Origin: Symbiodinium natans
Taxonomy: Eukaryota; Sar; Dinophyceae; Suessiales; Symbiodiniaceae
Assembly (NCBI GenBank): GCA_905221605.1
Contig: CAJNDS010001013.1
Span: 184,001 to 248,000 of the forward strand
DNA length: 64,000 bases
Reading direction: 5' to 3'
Made by a program: the position numbers and the translations under genes. Positions 39,986 through 50,280 of this stretch are shown here, one piece after another. The first letter of the stretch is position 1, and each line of letters opens with the position of its first letter. The notes beneath the pieces were generated by a model, which ran no database searches, was not told the origin of the DNA, and saw only the letters and a list, made by a program, of their open reading frames with translations.

Positions 39986-40207
39986 GCCCGAACCATCACC
40001 CAACCCTGAGGCCTCAGCTCAAAACCCTAAACCCTAAACCCTAACCCTTGACCCTTGACCCTTGACCCTTGACCCTAAACCCTAAACCCTAAACCCTAAA
40101 CCCTAAACCCTAAACCCTAAACCCTAGACCCTTAACCCTTAACCCGAAAACCCACATGCCAATCCTGTACCCTCTGATTGATCCTGACGCCCCAGGCTAA
40201 AACCTAG

Positions 40208-40268
40208 GCTGTATTTCATCTTCTTGGCCTTGCGAAACTCGTGCCTTCCAAAGATGCTGTACATTGCT
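40208..40268 (+). CDS. Coding exon
   Basis: AVFHLLGLAKLVPSKDAVHC, phase 0 to 1, runs from acceptor CTAAAACCTAG to donor T|GTTTAGGG. Product unknown. Confidence 0.4.
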
Positions 40269-40545
40269 GTTTAGGGTTTAGGGTTTAGGGTTTAGGGTTT
40301 AGGGTTTAGGGTTTGGGGTGTACGGTTTAGGGTTTAGGAGGCTTTGAGCCTGTGATTTGACATCAGAACCCCTAAGCCTAAAGACATTTCTACAATCGCA
40401 AGAGTTTGAGAGCCTCACACCCCTCAAGCCTCCTAAGCCCTAAACCCTAAACCCCAAACCCTAAACCCCAAACCCTAAACCCTAAACCTTAAACCCTAAA
40501 CCCTAAACCCTAGACTTAACCACCTCGGTCCACTGCTTCGGACAG

Positions 40546-40620
40546 GTCGCAGGGAGCTCAGAAGCTCTTCCAAGGGGAGCTCCCCCTTGCCCGTGGCGTC
40601 GCAGGAGTCGAACAAGAACT
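40546..40620 (+). CDS. Coding exon
   Basis: Acceptor GTCCACTGCTTCGGACAG and donor GTGTGC bound SQGAQKLFQGELPLARGVAG plus VEQE, phase 2 to 2. Another plus frame is open. CCCTAAA lies left and TTTAGGG right. Confidence 0.4.
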
Positions 40621-41066
40621 GTGTGCCTGCGCTTTGGGATTTAGGGTTTAGGGTTTAGGGTTTAGGGCTTAGGGCTGAGCTGAGGGTGTTGCCGGCTGGT
40701 GGGGTGATCATTGGCTGAAGAGGCTTAAGGGTTAGGGTTTAGGATTTTGGGTTTTAGGGCCTATAGGGTTTAGGTTTTTTGGCTTGCGGTTTACGGCTTC
40801 GGGGTTTTCAAGGGTTCCCTACTCACGCCCTACTCCAAACCCGAGATTTGGTGTGGGGGTTTGGTCACCTGGGCGTAATGGATGAAGTACCCAGAAAGCC
40901 CAAACACCCCCTAGTTCAGGAGTATGGCCATAAACGATATAGAATCAACATGGTTTAAGGCATAACTATTCCGTAAGTAAGGGATTTTAAGGACTCTCTG
41001 CGGTAGGTGAAGGATTTGCGGCTTAGGGTAAGAATTTGGTGCGGAAAACTTGCAAGCTCCTTCTAG

Positions 41067-41735
41067 GATCTAAGATCCGGGCAAGCTCTCATCACATGCA
41101 TTTTGGCAGCCGAAGTTGCTGGAGCTCATACCCAAGAACAGCTTCTGAGAATCAGCGATACCAGACTAGCGAAGTCTTCAAGAAACTTGCCGGAACCCTA
41201 AACCCTAAACCCTAACCCTAAACCGTAAACCAGGCACACTTATAAGGGGTTACTATATACCCTGCCAGGACAAATCTTACGTAAATGCCAGTAATTAGCG
41301 TCGGGGAGGGCTCAGGGGCTTGGCCAAAGTCATGGATATAACTTAGTTGCTGAGTTCATAAGCCCAAAACAAGTTTACACTTTCAGCTCTATAGGGGACT
41401 ATAGTATCCCAGAAAGTGCAAAGTGTGCTATGAATTCATACGCCCCAAAGAAGTGCACACTTTCAGTTCTATAGTGGATTATAGCATCCCAAAAGGTGTA
41501 AAGTGCGCTCACTCAGCTACTGAGATAGCCGCTTACCTCTAACCAAAAATCCCTTGCATTAATGCTGTTCGCCCCTTGCAGATTCTTGGCCTTGTCGAAC
41601 CCAGAGTGGCCAGATCATTATCTTGAGGGTTTAGGGTTTAGGGTTTAGGGATGTGCCTCAAGTCATATGGGGACTCTTATTCTGGCTGTAAGGTGTACTG
41701 CTTGACTCATCTGCGTCGGAAAGCCGGGCACTTGG
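41067..41735 (+). CDS. Three-exon gene fragment
   Basis: Exon 41067-41173 (0 to 2) encodes DLRSGQALITCILAAEVAGA plus fifteen residues after acceptor GCAAGCTCCTTCTAG. Exon 41582-41628 (2 to 1) encodes FLALSNPEWPDHYLE, between acceptor TTCGCCCCTTGCAG and donor G|GTTTAGGG. Exon 41693-41735 (1 to 2) encodes VLLDSSASESRAL, with acceptor TTCTGGCTGTAAG and donor GTAGGT. The phases agree. The first intron contains MITE-F. Product unknown. Confidence 0.5.
41345..41521 (+). mobile_element. MITE-F, two tandem arms
   Basis: Contains two copies of a unit reading TTCATAAGCCC...CACTTTCAG...CTATAGG...ATAGTATCCC. It is the intact counterpart of the sequence split by the TA-1 element at 8394-8716. Confidence 0.6.
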
Positions 41736-42034
41736 GTAGGTCGACCGACATGGGGGCTCTCGGCGGTAGAGTGCGCCTAAGATGCCCTCAATCAAGGAAT
41801 ATCGACCTTACGTACATGTTTTAGGGGTCTTGATTGTTTAGGGGGTTAGGGTTTAGGAGTTTAGGGGTTAGGGTTTAGGGTTCGGGGTTTCGGGTTTAGG
41901 GGTTTAGGGTTCTTGGCGCGTGACAGGGCTGAGGAGGGTGGGCTCGAGGGTTGTTGATTTTAAGGTTCTTTACGTCTCAGGATTTACAAAATACCATATG
42001 CCTCATCCCTATCCGAGACCCAGGGCCGAATCGT

Positions 42035-42108
42035 AAACGCTAAACCCCAAACCCTAAACCCTAAACCCTAAACCCTAAACCCTAAACCCTAAACCCTAAA
42101 CCCTAAAC
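42035..42108 (+). repeat. CCCTAAA array
   Basis: About ten heptamers. An open segment with acceptor CAGGCCTTTCAG follows at 42173, not called further. Confidence 0.9.
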
Positions 42109-42236
42109 TGCCCATCGCCTTGAAGGCCTTCGTTGGCTTCCAGGCCTTTCAGTGCACAGAAAACAGATGCGAGCAGCGTGCTCATTCAATATGATGCGAC
42201 TGCGAGTATTACCATAACCTTCCTTGCGGTTCTTAT

Positions 42237-42482
42237 TTAATTAAGTGTTTTGACGGCTATGTTTTTGCTCTCATTGTTAGTATGTGCCGTATTCTTTGCT
42301 CTTGATGGTTCACAGGGTTCTAGCAGTTCCCTTACGCTTCGGGCGGCGGCTTCCTGGTATCCGTCTTGAATCACCCGCTCCCTCTCGTCCGCCGAGACAA
42401 ACTTCAAGCTTCTGAAGCGCGGGTCCAAGCAGGAGCCAACGAGCAGCAGGCGTGGGAGCTCGTCTAAGTGCCGGCTCTGCAC
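42237..42482 (-). pseudogene. hAT-type transposase remnant
   Basis: The minus-strand frame contains LLLVGSCLDPRFRSLKFVSA then DERERVIQDGYQEAAARSVR. The phrase LDPRF.SL.F followed by an acidic/basic helix is characteristic of the region before the dimerisation domain of hAT/ZBED transposases (family knowledge). The upstream sequence is open only in another frame, so the copy is frameshifted and fragmentary. A short plus-strand frame overlaps it and is ignored. Confidence 0.45.
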
Positions 42483-42963
42483 TGCAACGTGTGCTCCGTG
42501 CGTGCTGCCTCGGGTTGTGCCAGTGGATGCAAGTGATACTCCTGGACCCGGTCGTACTTCTTGACATCGTCAGTGGCAACCCAAAGCTGTTGAGACAAGC
42601 CGGTCAAGATTGGCATCGTCACAGCAGCCGGCGCCGCTCCCCCTTTGCAGCATGTCTGTTGCTAGCTTTTCCGGGCGAAGGACGGCCGCAAGATCTCGAC
42701 TGCAATGAAGTGGCACTGATCTGCAAGGACTAGCGCCTGAACGAGGTCCAGGGTCTGTGGTCCAAACCCTAAACCCTGAACCCTGAACCCTAAACCCTAA
42801 ACCCTGAACTCCTAAACCCTAAACCCTAAACCCTGAACTCCTCCCTGTGGGCTTGCTTTCGAGCTTTCAGGTTTTAGGTGTATAGGGTTCGGCGTGCAGC
42901 CACGATGCAGTCAAAAGGCCCCAAAAACCCTGCAGCCTAAGCCGTCGCCCCAGACCTCAACCC

Positions 42964-43114
42964 TGCTTGGAGGTTCAGGGTACTTAGTTAATCATTATAT
43001 ATGTGTAGTTATAACCCACTGATAAGCCGCGTAAGTACCCTATAATCGGATTATCATTGGGTTATAAGTACAGATATGATTGGGATACAAAGGATCATGA
43101 ACCTCCACGTAGCC
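42964..43114 (+). mobile_element. MITE-B
   Basis: Termini TGCTTGGAGGTTCAGGG and ATCATGAACCTCCACGTAG, core rich in TTATAACCCA and TGGGTTATAA inverse phrases. About 150 bp. Confidence 0.75.
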
Positions 43115-43531
43115 CTATACCGCTCTACACCCTCAGCCCTCAACCACTAAACCTATCATCGCTCCATCCCCTAAAGCACCTGGACCTTAAAACCCTATAA
43201 GGGTGTAACATCCCAACCTGACACCCCTGTGACCCTACACCTGAAACTGCGAAAGCCTCAACCTCAACTGAACAGCTTTAGAGTTAACGCTCAACACAAG
43301 AAAATCTTCAGAAAAGGACTATGCTTACATCGTGAAGGAATGCACAACATGGTTTTAAGGTGTCAGAAGAGCTTATAGGACTTCAGGACGTTGACTGAGG
43401 GATTCTTTCGATCATGGCGCACCCCGTATCCTCTACCTAGCCTGATAGAAGGGATCGGTTTGGGGTTCAGGGTTCAGGGTTCAGGGTTCAGGGTTCAGAG
43501 TTTAGGGTTCAGGGTTTAGGGTTTAGGGGCC

Positions 43532-44672
43532 ATGGTTTTTGAGAAGCTTCTGACTCTCTACCTGCTAACCGTAGCCCTACTTGGACAAGCCGCATGCGTC
43601 GACGAGGCGGCGAAAGTCCTCGAACGAGACGCTTCCACCTCGCACGGCCCAGGGGAAATAAGACTCGGGGCATGTGGGGTTTAGGGCTTAGCTAGGGTTT
43701 AGGGTCAAGGGGTCAAGGGGCTTAGGGGGCTAGGGTCTGTGCGTCCTTGGATATTTCAAGAAGGGTAACGTAGGCATCGCAGCTTCTTGTTGAAGGTACC
43801 CGCGCTCATTTATTTCAGTTGGGCGTGCATGACTGTACTGAGACTACAGCTGAACTTCGTGAGTTTAGGGTCTATAAGGAGCGACATTACTGGGGTGTAC
43901 TTGTGGTCGTATACCCTAAACCCTAAACCCTAAACCCTAAGGGAAACTAACTGCCTTGGAACATGACAAGGGCCTTGGGTCACTATATGGGAGTTTACGA
44001 AAACAAGGGAACCTTAATATAGATCCCCAAGTAGTAGGATTCCTTTGTAGTAGGGACCCCAATAAGTACCCCAAAATTTCGGAAACCCCCACAACAAGGG
44101 GTCCCCGGGGCCCTAAACCCGAAACCCTAAACCCTAAACCCTAAACCCTAAACCCTAAACCCTAAGGCATATATCCCTTATGTCAGGGGCATTGGGCTCT
44201 TTGGGGGTAAAAATGCTTCCCAGATCTCCTGGGCTGCTGCTTCAAGCGTAACAAACTGATGCTTGAGCTCACGTTCGTCTGCAGACAGATTCCGAAAAAA
44301 AGGGTTTAGGGTTTAGGGGCTAGGGTTTAGGGTTTAAGCCCACAACCCCTTGATTAAGGAATGTACCTTCAATCATGCTAAGGATCCCTCTATGGCTTCA
44401 GGCAAGTCGTGGAAGGGGGTTTTGGGCTCTTGCCCGAATCAGAAGCAAGCAGCTTGCCACATTGCCGGGAACATATTGCCAGCTCTCGACATCAGGGTTT
44501 AGGGTTTCAAGCTTAGGCTTTCCCTATGTACACCTATTCGGGCTTAGTGTTCAAGGTTTAGGCATTGGGGAACCTCTGAACACCACGGTCACCACAGCAC
44601 GGAAAAGCCCCACCATAAAGAAACGTTTTGCACCCTGAGCCCCGCACGGCTGCCAACAATTATAAATACTAT
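43532..44672 (+). CDS. 5' part of a secreted or membrane protein gene, six exons
   Basis: ATG at 43532 lies in a strong context (GGGGCCATGG) just after TTTAGGG units. Exon 43532-43673 begins MVFEKLLTLYLLTVALLGQA and continues ACVDEAAKVLERD: a Lys, a hydrophobic core and small residues, i.e. a typical signal peptide. Exons 43734-43764 (1 to 2, SVRPWIFQE), 43819-43862 (2 to 1, WACMTVLRLQLNFV), 44224-44303 (1 to 0, LLGCCFKRNKLMLELTFVCR onward), 44402-44496 (0 to 2, ASRGRGFWALARIRSKQLAT onward) and 44556-44672 (2 to 2, FRHWGTSEHHGHHSTEKPHH onward) agree in phase. Acceptors at 43818 (ATTTATTTCAG) and 44401 and the donor GTACGT at 44673 are good. The first intron (60 nt) is the weakest. The 3' end was not found. 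Product unknown. Confidence 0.55.
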
Positions 44673-44699
44673 GTACGTTTTGGCAGATCTCGGCAGGTG

Positions 44700-44766
44700 C
44701 ACCCCCCCCCCCCCTCCCCCTCAAAAAGAGACCCTAATTAGAGCAAACAACCCCCCCCCCCCCCCG
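44700..44766 (+). repeat. Paired poly-C tracts
   Basis: Two C runs of about 14-16 bases, 40 bp apart, in the intron after 44672. Confidence 0.8.
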
Positions 44767-44874
44767 CGCGACACACGACGACAAAAGGCGAGCCTGATGC
44801 TGCAGCCTTCAAGTCATCTCTCAGCTCCTGGCCGCACCACCCTCCCTCAACCCTAAACCCGAAACCCTGAGCAA

Positions 44875-44960
44875 TAACCCTAAACCCTAAACCCTAAACC
44901 CTAAACCCTAAACCCTAAACCCTAACCCTAAACCCTAAACACTAAACCCTGAACCCTAAG
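44875..44960 (+). repeat. CCCTAAA array
   Basis: About eleven heptamers with CCCTAA and CACTAAA variants. TTTAGGG units follow at 45040-45080 after a short GC-rich segment. Confidence 0.9.
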
Positions 44961-45685
44961 CCCTGCCCTGGGTTTGGGGTGCCAGCTTCCGGCCCCCACA
45001 ACCACCCAGTAATCACATCTTGTGGGGTCCCTCTCTTTTAGGGTTTAGGGTTTAGGGTTTAGGGTTTAGGGTTTAGGGATAAGGGTGAACAACCCAGCTC
45101 CTACGCCCTGAAGCTTCACCTGCATGAGGCCCGCAGGGATATGTCCACATGGTAGTTTTTTGGACTCTTTTCCCAATGGTCCATCCCTTTTACAAGGCCT
45201 GGAGCAAGACCTGGAGAAGCCTAAACCTTAGGAGATAGGACTAACTAGCGGAACCTTTGGGGATATACACCCTCTCCAGAAGGTCCCTGTGTAAGAGAGC
45301 CAGGAGATGGTTGAGTGTTCCCCTTTAAGGGTCAACCTCATCCTACCCTTGATGAGCCTACAAGCCCCCCCCCCCCCCTCCCCAGCATTTGTTCCCTGCA
45401 CCGACTCCCCTGTGAATCCCAAACACACAAAGCCCCTTAGCCCAACAGAACACAACCACGGATATACTAAGGGTTGGGGGTTTGGGGTCTAGCAGCCCTA
45501 AAACCCAGCTAAGCCCCTCAACCCCAAACTGCAATGCTGGAAACAGCAACGCTGCCCTGCGCCAGCAACGAACTTGCCCCTAAAGGCTGAACCTTGAACC
45601 CCTAAACCCGTAACGCCAACTTGCACCCCAACCCAGCACTCTACAACAACCGTTCTTCCCTGAACTCCCAAAGTTGGTGGTTCAG

Positions 45686-45759
45686 GTCTTTATGGCTCAA
45701 GGCAACCGAAGTTTCTGGTCTCTGTCTGTGTCGAGAAGCTTTGTGGGCCCTATCGGGAA
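45686..45759 (+). CDS. Coding exon
   Basis: Acceptor GTTGGTGGTTCAG opens VFMAQGNRSFWSLSVSRSFV plus GPIG, phase 0 to 2, to donor AA|GTTGCC, which leads straight into a CCCTAAA array. Product unknown. Confidence 0.4.
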
Positions 45760-45763
45760 GTTG

Positions 45764-45926
45764 CCCCTAAACCCTAAACCCTAAACCCTAAACCCTAAAC
45801 CCTAAACCCTAAACCCTAAACCCTAAACCCTAAACCCTAAACCCTAAACCCTAAACCCTAAACCCTAAACCCTAAACCCTAAACCCTAAACCCCTAAACC
45901 TAAACCCTAAACCCTAAACCTCAAAC
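45764..45926 (+). repeat. Long CCCTAAA array
   Basis: About 23 heptamers, one octamer near the right end. Interstitial. Confidence 0.95.
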
Positions 45927-46164
45927 TCTTCTAGCATGGCTTTAAGACCCTCACAAAATCTTCCTAACCACTATCCTCTTAAACCCCAAACGGGAAAATA
46001 TAAAATGCCCCACGGGCCTACCTGGTCTTAGCTACCCTGAACCCCAACCCTGCACCCTAAACTCTGAACCCTGAACCCTAAACCCTAAACCCTATCCTCG
46101 AAGTCTTTCTCGGTCTCTGACCGTTTTCGAGAAGGACCCCGGCCTCGGCCACCTCCTTTGGCAG

Positions 46165-46206
46165 AGGCATCGCCAAGAGGTCCAGAAACGTCCGGAACAC
46201 CTGAGG
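46165..46206 (+). CDS. Coding exon
   Basis: Acceptor CACCTCCTTTGGCAG has a strong pyrimidine tract; the donor is AGG|GTTTAGGG. RHRQEVQKRPEHLR, phase 0 to 0, highly charged. CCCTAAA units lie left, TTTAGGG right. Confidence 0.45.
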
Positions 46207-46597
46207 GTTTAGGGTTTAGGGTGTAGGGTGTAGGGTTTAGGGTTTAGGACCTGTCCGGAACTACCTGGGTTTTGGGGTTCCAGGGCTTTAGCACCTTTCG
46301 GTTAGGGTCCCCCGGCGGTTGATTAGGTAAATACCCTAACCCTAAACCCTAAACCCTAATTCCTAAACCCTAAACCTTAAACCCCTAAACCGTTAACCCT
46401 AGACCCTAAACTCTACCTTTAACATGCTTTGGGCTTTTTGGGGGTTGGGCTTTATCCACACTCATGCGCTCCCCCCCTTTTGAGACCCGTGCTTGGTGAC
46501 TTCTGTCATTTCAGGCCTTCCGGGTTCGGGTTGAAGTAGGGTTTAGCGTTTAGGGGTTGAATTTTATGTAGCCTATCATGGCTAAAAACCTATCAAG

Positions 46598-46683
46598 AGT
46601 GGCCTACGTTTCTGAAGGCGACGCTCAAACTGCGACAAGCTCTGCCCTGCCTGGACAGCCTTACAAGCCCCCCAAAAAACCAT
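46598..46683 (+). CDS. Coding exon, frame undecided
   Basis: Acceptor AACCTATCAAG and donor GTAGGG bound 86 nt with two good frames: VAYVSEGDAQTATSSALPGQ plus eight residues (2 to 1) or WPTFLKATLKLRQALPCLDS plus eight (1 to 0). Product unknown. Confidence 0.4.
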
Positions 46684-46723
46684 GTAGGGATTTACTCCGG
46701 ATAACTATTCTAAGCCCAAGAGT

Positions 46724-46822
46724 AGCCTAGGAAAAAAAACGGGTACCCTTTTTGGTTCACAGTGGATTACAAGGGAACCTAAACCCTAAAAATAGGAAAT
46801 AAGGGCCTACTCCGGGTCCGAG
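46724..46822 (+). mobile_element. MITE-C
   Basis: CCTAGGAAAAAAAACGGGTA at left, CTACTCCGGGTCCGAG at right. The core keeps only about one and a half CCCTAAA units, the unexpanded state of the array in the 33111 copy. Confidence 0.65.
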
Positions 46823-46938
46823 TTACCCCAAAAACCCAAAACCCTAAGACTCTAGGCAAGTACTGCTCAAATCAAAAGGTGCAATCCGCGTACCAGGAAC
46901 CTCCGGGCCCAGCCTCGCAATTCCCAAAACCCCCTCAG

Positions 46939-46971
46939 TCCGAAACCCGCGGGCGAAAGCCTTACAAGCGG
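46939..46971 (+). CDS. Putative short exon
   Basis: Acceptor AAAACCCCCTCAG and donor CGG|GTTTAGGG bound SETRGRKPYKR, phase 0 to 0. Strongly basic. Product unknown. Confidence 0.35.
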
Positions 46972-47302
46972 GTTTAGGGTTTAGGGTTATAGGCTTTAGG
47001 GTGTAGGGTTTCGGGTTCTAGGGCCCTACGCTCGAACTGCCGATATAATTTTCAACATAGCCTACTTTTTGTGGAAGATTCCCTAAATCACATAAGGATG
47101 ATTCTGTGCATGTTATTCTTGCGTTTTGCAATCATGGTTTTGGATTCAGCTACCCCCATAACCCCAAACCCTATAAACCTCAACCGTGACGTAGCAACAA
47201 CTGACAACTACCCAGAGATGAGGAACATACCTTACACCATATAATGGGGACCATATTATGATTTTAGGATATGAAGAAATATAAATAAACAAACAAACTC
47301 AT

Positions 47303-47333
47303 AATATATATATATATATATACATATATATAG
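47303..47333 (+). repeat. (TA)n microsatellite
   Basis: About fifteen TA units with one interruption. Similar runs are at 26890, 35746 and 61303. Confidence 0.9.
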
Positions 47334-47385
47334 TACTATATTCGTTATCTAAGGGGCATTGGGCTCTCTCTGGGTACTTCTCAGC

Positions 47386-47442
47386 ATGAGTTTCCGCCGG
47401 TCGCCTCTGCGTCCACGCCGCCCCGCACCGGGCGGAGCTGCC
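47386..47442 (+). CDS. Possible gene start
   Basis: The ATG one base after the acceptor GGGTACTTCTCAG opens MSFRRSPLRPRRPAPGGAA, to a donor GTAGCG; without splicing the frame runs nine more codons to TAG. The Arg/Pro-rich start could be a targeting region. Weak on its own. Confidence 0.3.
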
Positions 47443-47946
47443 GTAGCGCCCTTCGCAGAGACTCCGCTTTAGGGTTTCTTGGGTTTTCCATTTTTGTTTA
47501 GGGCTTTTGGGTATTCTAGGTTTGTTTGAGATTTTAAAGGGTTTGCTAGCGTTTCTTAGTCTTAGGTTGTTGGGTTTTTGGAGGTTCGGCTTTAAAGATA
47601 CTTGGAAGCAAATTAAACTCCTGAAGGGTGAACCTCTATCGCGCTGTGCCCTAAACCGGAAACCCTGAACCCTAAACCCGAAAAAACCCAAACGCACACC
47701 CGGCCAGCCTATACAACCCTGGGAAGTCTCTGCTTGAACTCAGCATCCCCAAAACTCCCAGCCCTTACGAAGTTTAGGGTTTAGGGTTTAGGGTTTAGGA
47801 TTGAGGGTTTAACACCCTAAAACCCCAACCCCGCACTCGCCAACACGTAAGCCAAACCCTTACAAAGCCTCAACACCTAAACCCGCAAACAAAAACAATT
47901 AAGACCTAAACCCCGAAAACCTGAAAGCCTAACAAAATCGCTAAAC

Positions 47947-48055
47947 TTTGAGATGTTCCCCCCCTTATACTAACAGTCCTTAATAATAATTCTGGTAGGG
48001 GGTACTATAATCTCTACTAAGGACTGACTGCTAGTATAAGGGTGAACATCCCAAG
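47947..48055 (+). mobile_element. MITE-A
   Basis: Left end TTGAGATGTTCCCCCCTTAT with ACTAACAG, right end CTAGTATAAGGGTGAACATC then CCAAG. About 109 bp. Confidence 0.75.
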
Positions 48056-48093
48056 CTAAACTCTATACCTCCCCTAAAACCTAAATCTTAAAC

Positions 48094-48326
48094 CCCTAAA
48101 CCCTAAACCCTAAACCCTAAACCCTAAAACCCCTAAACCCTCAACCCTAAAACCCTACAACCCTAAACCCTAAAATCCTAAGCCCTAAACCCCAAAACCC
48201 TAAACCCTAAAGCCTAAAACCCCTAACCCTAAACCCTAAACCCTAAACCCCAAACCCTAAACCCTTAACCCTTAAACCCTAAACCCTAAAAACCCTAAAC
48301 CCTAAACCCTAAACCCTAAACCCTAA
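48094..48326 (+). repeat. Mixed CCCTAAA and CCCTAAAA array
   Basis: About 33 units, alternating between heptamers and longer or shorter variants; the most heterogeneous array in the window. Confidence 0.9.
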
Positions 48327-48350
48327 AACGGGGGGCACCCGAAGGCTGAG

Positions 48351-48404
48351 TGGACGTTGTCGTGCCAACATGGCCGCGACCGGGGGCAGGCGCTCCTCGG
48401 GGAG
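48351..48404 (+). CDS. Coding exon between inverted arrays
   Basis: Acceptor CACCCGAAGGCTGAG and donor GAG|GTATCA bound WTLSCQHGRDRGQALLGE, phase 0 to 0. Product unknown. Confidence 0.4.
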
Positions 48405-48553
48405 GTATCAGGGTTTAGGGTTTAGGGTCTAGGGTTTAGGGTTTTAGGGTCTTAGGGTTTAGGGTTTTAGGGTTTCAGGGCTTTAGGGTTTAGGGTTTAG
48501 GGTTTAGGGTTTAGGGTTTAGGGTTTAGGGTTTAGGGGAGGTATAGAGTTTAG

Positions 48554-48660
48554 CTTGGGATGTCCCCCCGCATACTAACATTCCGTAATAAGGATTACAG
48601 TACCCCTATTAACAGTAATCCCTAGTAAGGACTGCTAGTATAAGGGGGCAACATCCCAAG
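48554..48660 (+). mobile_element. MITE-A
   Basis: Left end CTTGGGATGTCCCCCCGCAT with TACTAACA, right end GGGGGCAACATCCCAAG. About 107 bp. Confidence 0.75.
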
Positions 48661-48803
48661 GTATCAGGGTTTAGTTTAGGGCTGTTGGCCCTTAAACCCT
48701 TGTAGCCTCAGGAACCTTAAGTAAATTCTACTTGGAGGGTTTTGTGGAAACCCTAAACCCTTAACCCAACAAAGCTTGGCGCGTCCTGAGTTTAGGGTTA
48801 AAG

Positions 48804-48839
48804 GGAGACGCAACCCCAAGAAGCCTGGAAGAGACCGCG
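48804..48839 (+). CDS. Putative short exon
   Basis: GDATPRSLEETA, phase 0 to 0, between acceptor TTTAGGGTTAAAG and donor GTTTGA. Product unknown. Confidence 0.3.
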
Positions 48840-48918
48840 GTTTGAGCTCTTTTATCAGCTTTGCGTTTTCACCCTTCCCTAAAACATTACCTAAGCCCGA
48901 TACACCACGAAACCTACA

Positions 48919-49028
48919 TGGGGGTTTCCGAAAATAGGGGTACCCTTTTTGGGGGCCCCTTTAAGGGGATGCAATTCTGCTTGGGGAATAAAAGGGGTAC
49001 CCCTATGTTGGGAAATAGCCACATAGAA
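48919..49028 (+). mobile_element. MITE-G
   Basis: Termini GTGGGGGTTTCC-type left (GGGGGTTTCCGAAAATAGGG) and GGTACCCCTATGTTGGGAAA right; inner phrases TTGGGGGCCCC and GGGTACC. It lies in the intron before the exon at 49046. Confidence 0.7.
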
Positions 49029-49045
49029 GAACGGAGATGCTTCAG

Positions 49046-49824
49046 GTGACTCGCCAAGACGGTGGCAACAGGGCAGCGACTTGAGCCCCAACGTGGTCCA
49101 GGACGTAAACGATGTCCTGCACGTGCCGTCGTCGCTCGTGCTGCGCCGTCCAGGGTTTAGGGGTTTAGGGTTTAGGGTTTAGGGTTTAGGGTTTAGGGTG
49201 TAGGGTTTAGGGTTTACGGTTTACTTCACTTCCGCCGTGTTCTCCCATCGCCCTTCTTCGAAGGGCCGCAAAACCTGCATTCCCACACGATGGTGCATCG
49301 CCTCGACGCTGTCGTTTTTTCGAGGTGATCCAAGATTCAATCGACCTCATATGGGTTGAGATCAGGTCACAAGGGGCTTTAGGGTTTGAGGCTTAGGGTT
49401 TAGGGTTAGTCTGAGGGCTGCGGGTTTGAAGGCCTGGGGAACAGAGCTTAGGGTTTTCTGAGGATCTAGGGACTTGTAGTCGGGCCTGGGATTCTGAAAA
49501 ATTTTGGGCGACCTGGGGTTTTACGTTGAAGGGTGTATAAGGCTTAGGGGGACTCGGGCCTGGGGGTTTGTCTCTCAAAACTTAGACAGTCTAGGGTCTA
49601 TATATAGGATCTCTCGCCCAGGGTCAGGTTTAGGGTTTAGGGTTTAGGGTTTAGGGTTTAGGGTTTAGGGTTTAGGGTTTAGGGTTTAGGGTTTAGGGTT
49701 TAGGGTTTAGGGTTTAGGGTTTAGGGTTTAGGGTTTCGGCTTTAGGGCTTTCTTGCCAAGCATCAAGAGATACCACGCAAGGCCCTCCAGATTCTCCGGA
49801 TCTGCGGCCCTCTTGCCTGAAGAA
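49046..49824 (+). CDS. Three-exon gene fragment with long exon
   Basis: Exon 49046-49154 (1 to 2) encodes DSPRRWQQGSDLSPNVVQDV plus fifteen residues (NDVLHVPSSLVLRRP), between acceptor GGAGATGCTTCAG and donor GG|GTTTAGGG. Exon 49264-49324 (2 to 0) encodes AAKPAFPHDGASPRRCRFFE, with acceptor CGCCCTTCTTCGAAG and donor GAG|GTGATC. Exon 49768-49824 (0 to 0) encodes RYHARPSRFSGSAALLPEE and ends at a GC donor, GAA|GCCCTAAACCC. All joins keep frame. Product unknown. Confidence 0.5.
49627..49736 (+). repeat. TTTAGGG array within an intron
   Basis: About fifteen perfect heptamers inside the predicted intron 49325-49767. Confidence 0.95.
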
Positions 49825-49899
49825 GCCCTAAACCCTAAACCCTAAACCCTAAACCCTAAACCCTAAACCCTACACCCTAAACCCTAAACCCCCGCCCTC

Positions 49900-50280
49900 C
49901 CCTCCCCCTCACGCCCCTCACCCCCCATGCATTGGGCCACCAAGTAGAGAAACTTACATGCTTATCTCAAGTTGTACCCCTTGGCAGGGTTGAAGGTGTC
50001 CTGAAGGGAGGAGGGCGTTAAGGTTTCGGGTTTAGGTTTAAAGTTAGATCCCTAACACTCCGCACTACTCCCCAAGGCTCCCCATGGTTCCAGAAGGTTC
50101 CCTAGGTATATACCTCCCCCCCTCCCCCCCCTCTCATGAGTCTCCCTCCCTTAAGCTTGGCTGCACTTAGGAGGCTAGCAAAAAGTTAACCTTTTAGCTG
50201 CCTTATTAAGAAACCCAATAAACCCAAAAAGGCTAAGGATCTGAAGTTACAGTAAAGCACCGCCAAGTAAGAACCCGAAA
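49900..50280 (+). other. Pyrimidine-rich spacer, no gene seen
   Basis: Several CCCCTCCCC runs (49890-49930, 50115-50130) and a possible inverted element around 50180-50240 (AAAAAGTTAACCTTTTAG and CCCAAAAAGGC). No supported exon. Confidence 0.4.

Noticed and set aside
39818-40003. Minus-strand ORF with a (Ser-Pro)n tail
   Set aside because: The tail is the translated AGGGGA hexamer repeat. The plus strand has a better bounded exon at 39920-39985.
47299-47697. 132-codon minus-strand ORF
   Set aside because: It runs through a (TA)n tract and degenerate telomere-like repeats and ends in Tyr-Ile repeats from TATATA. No coding signal.
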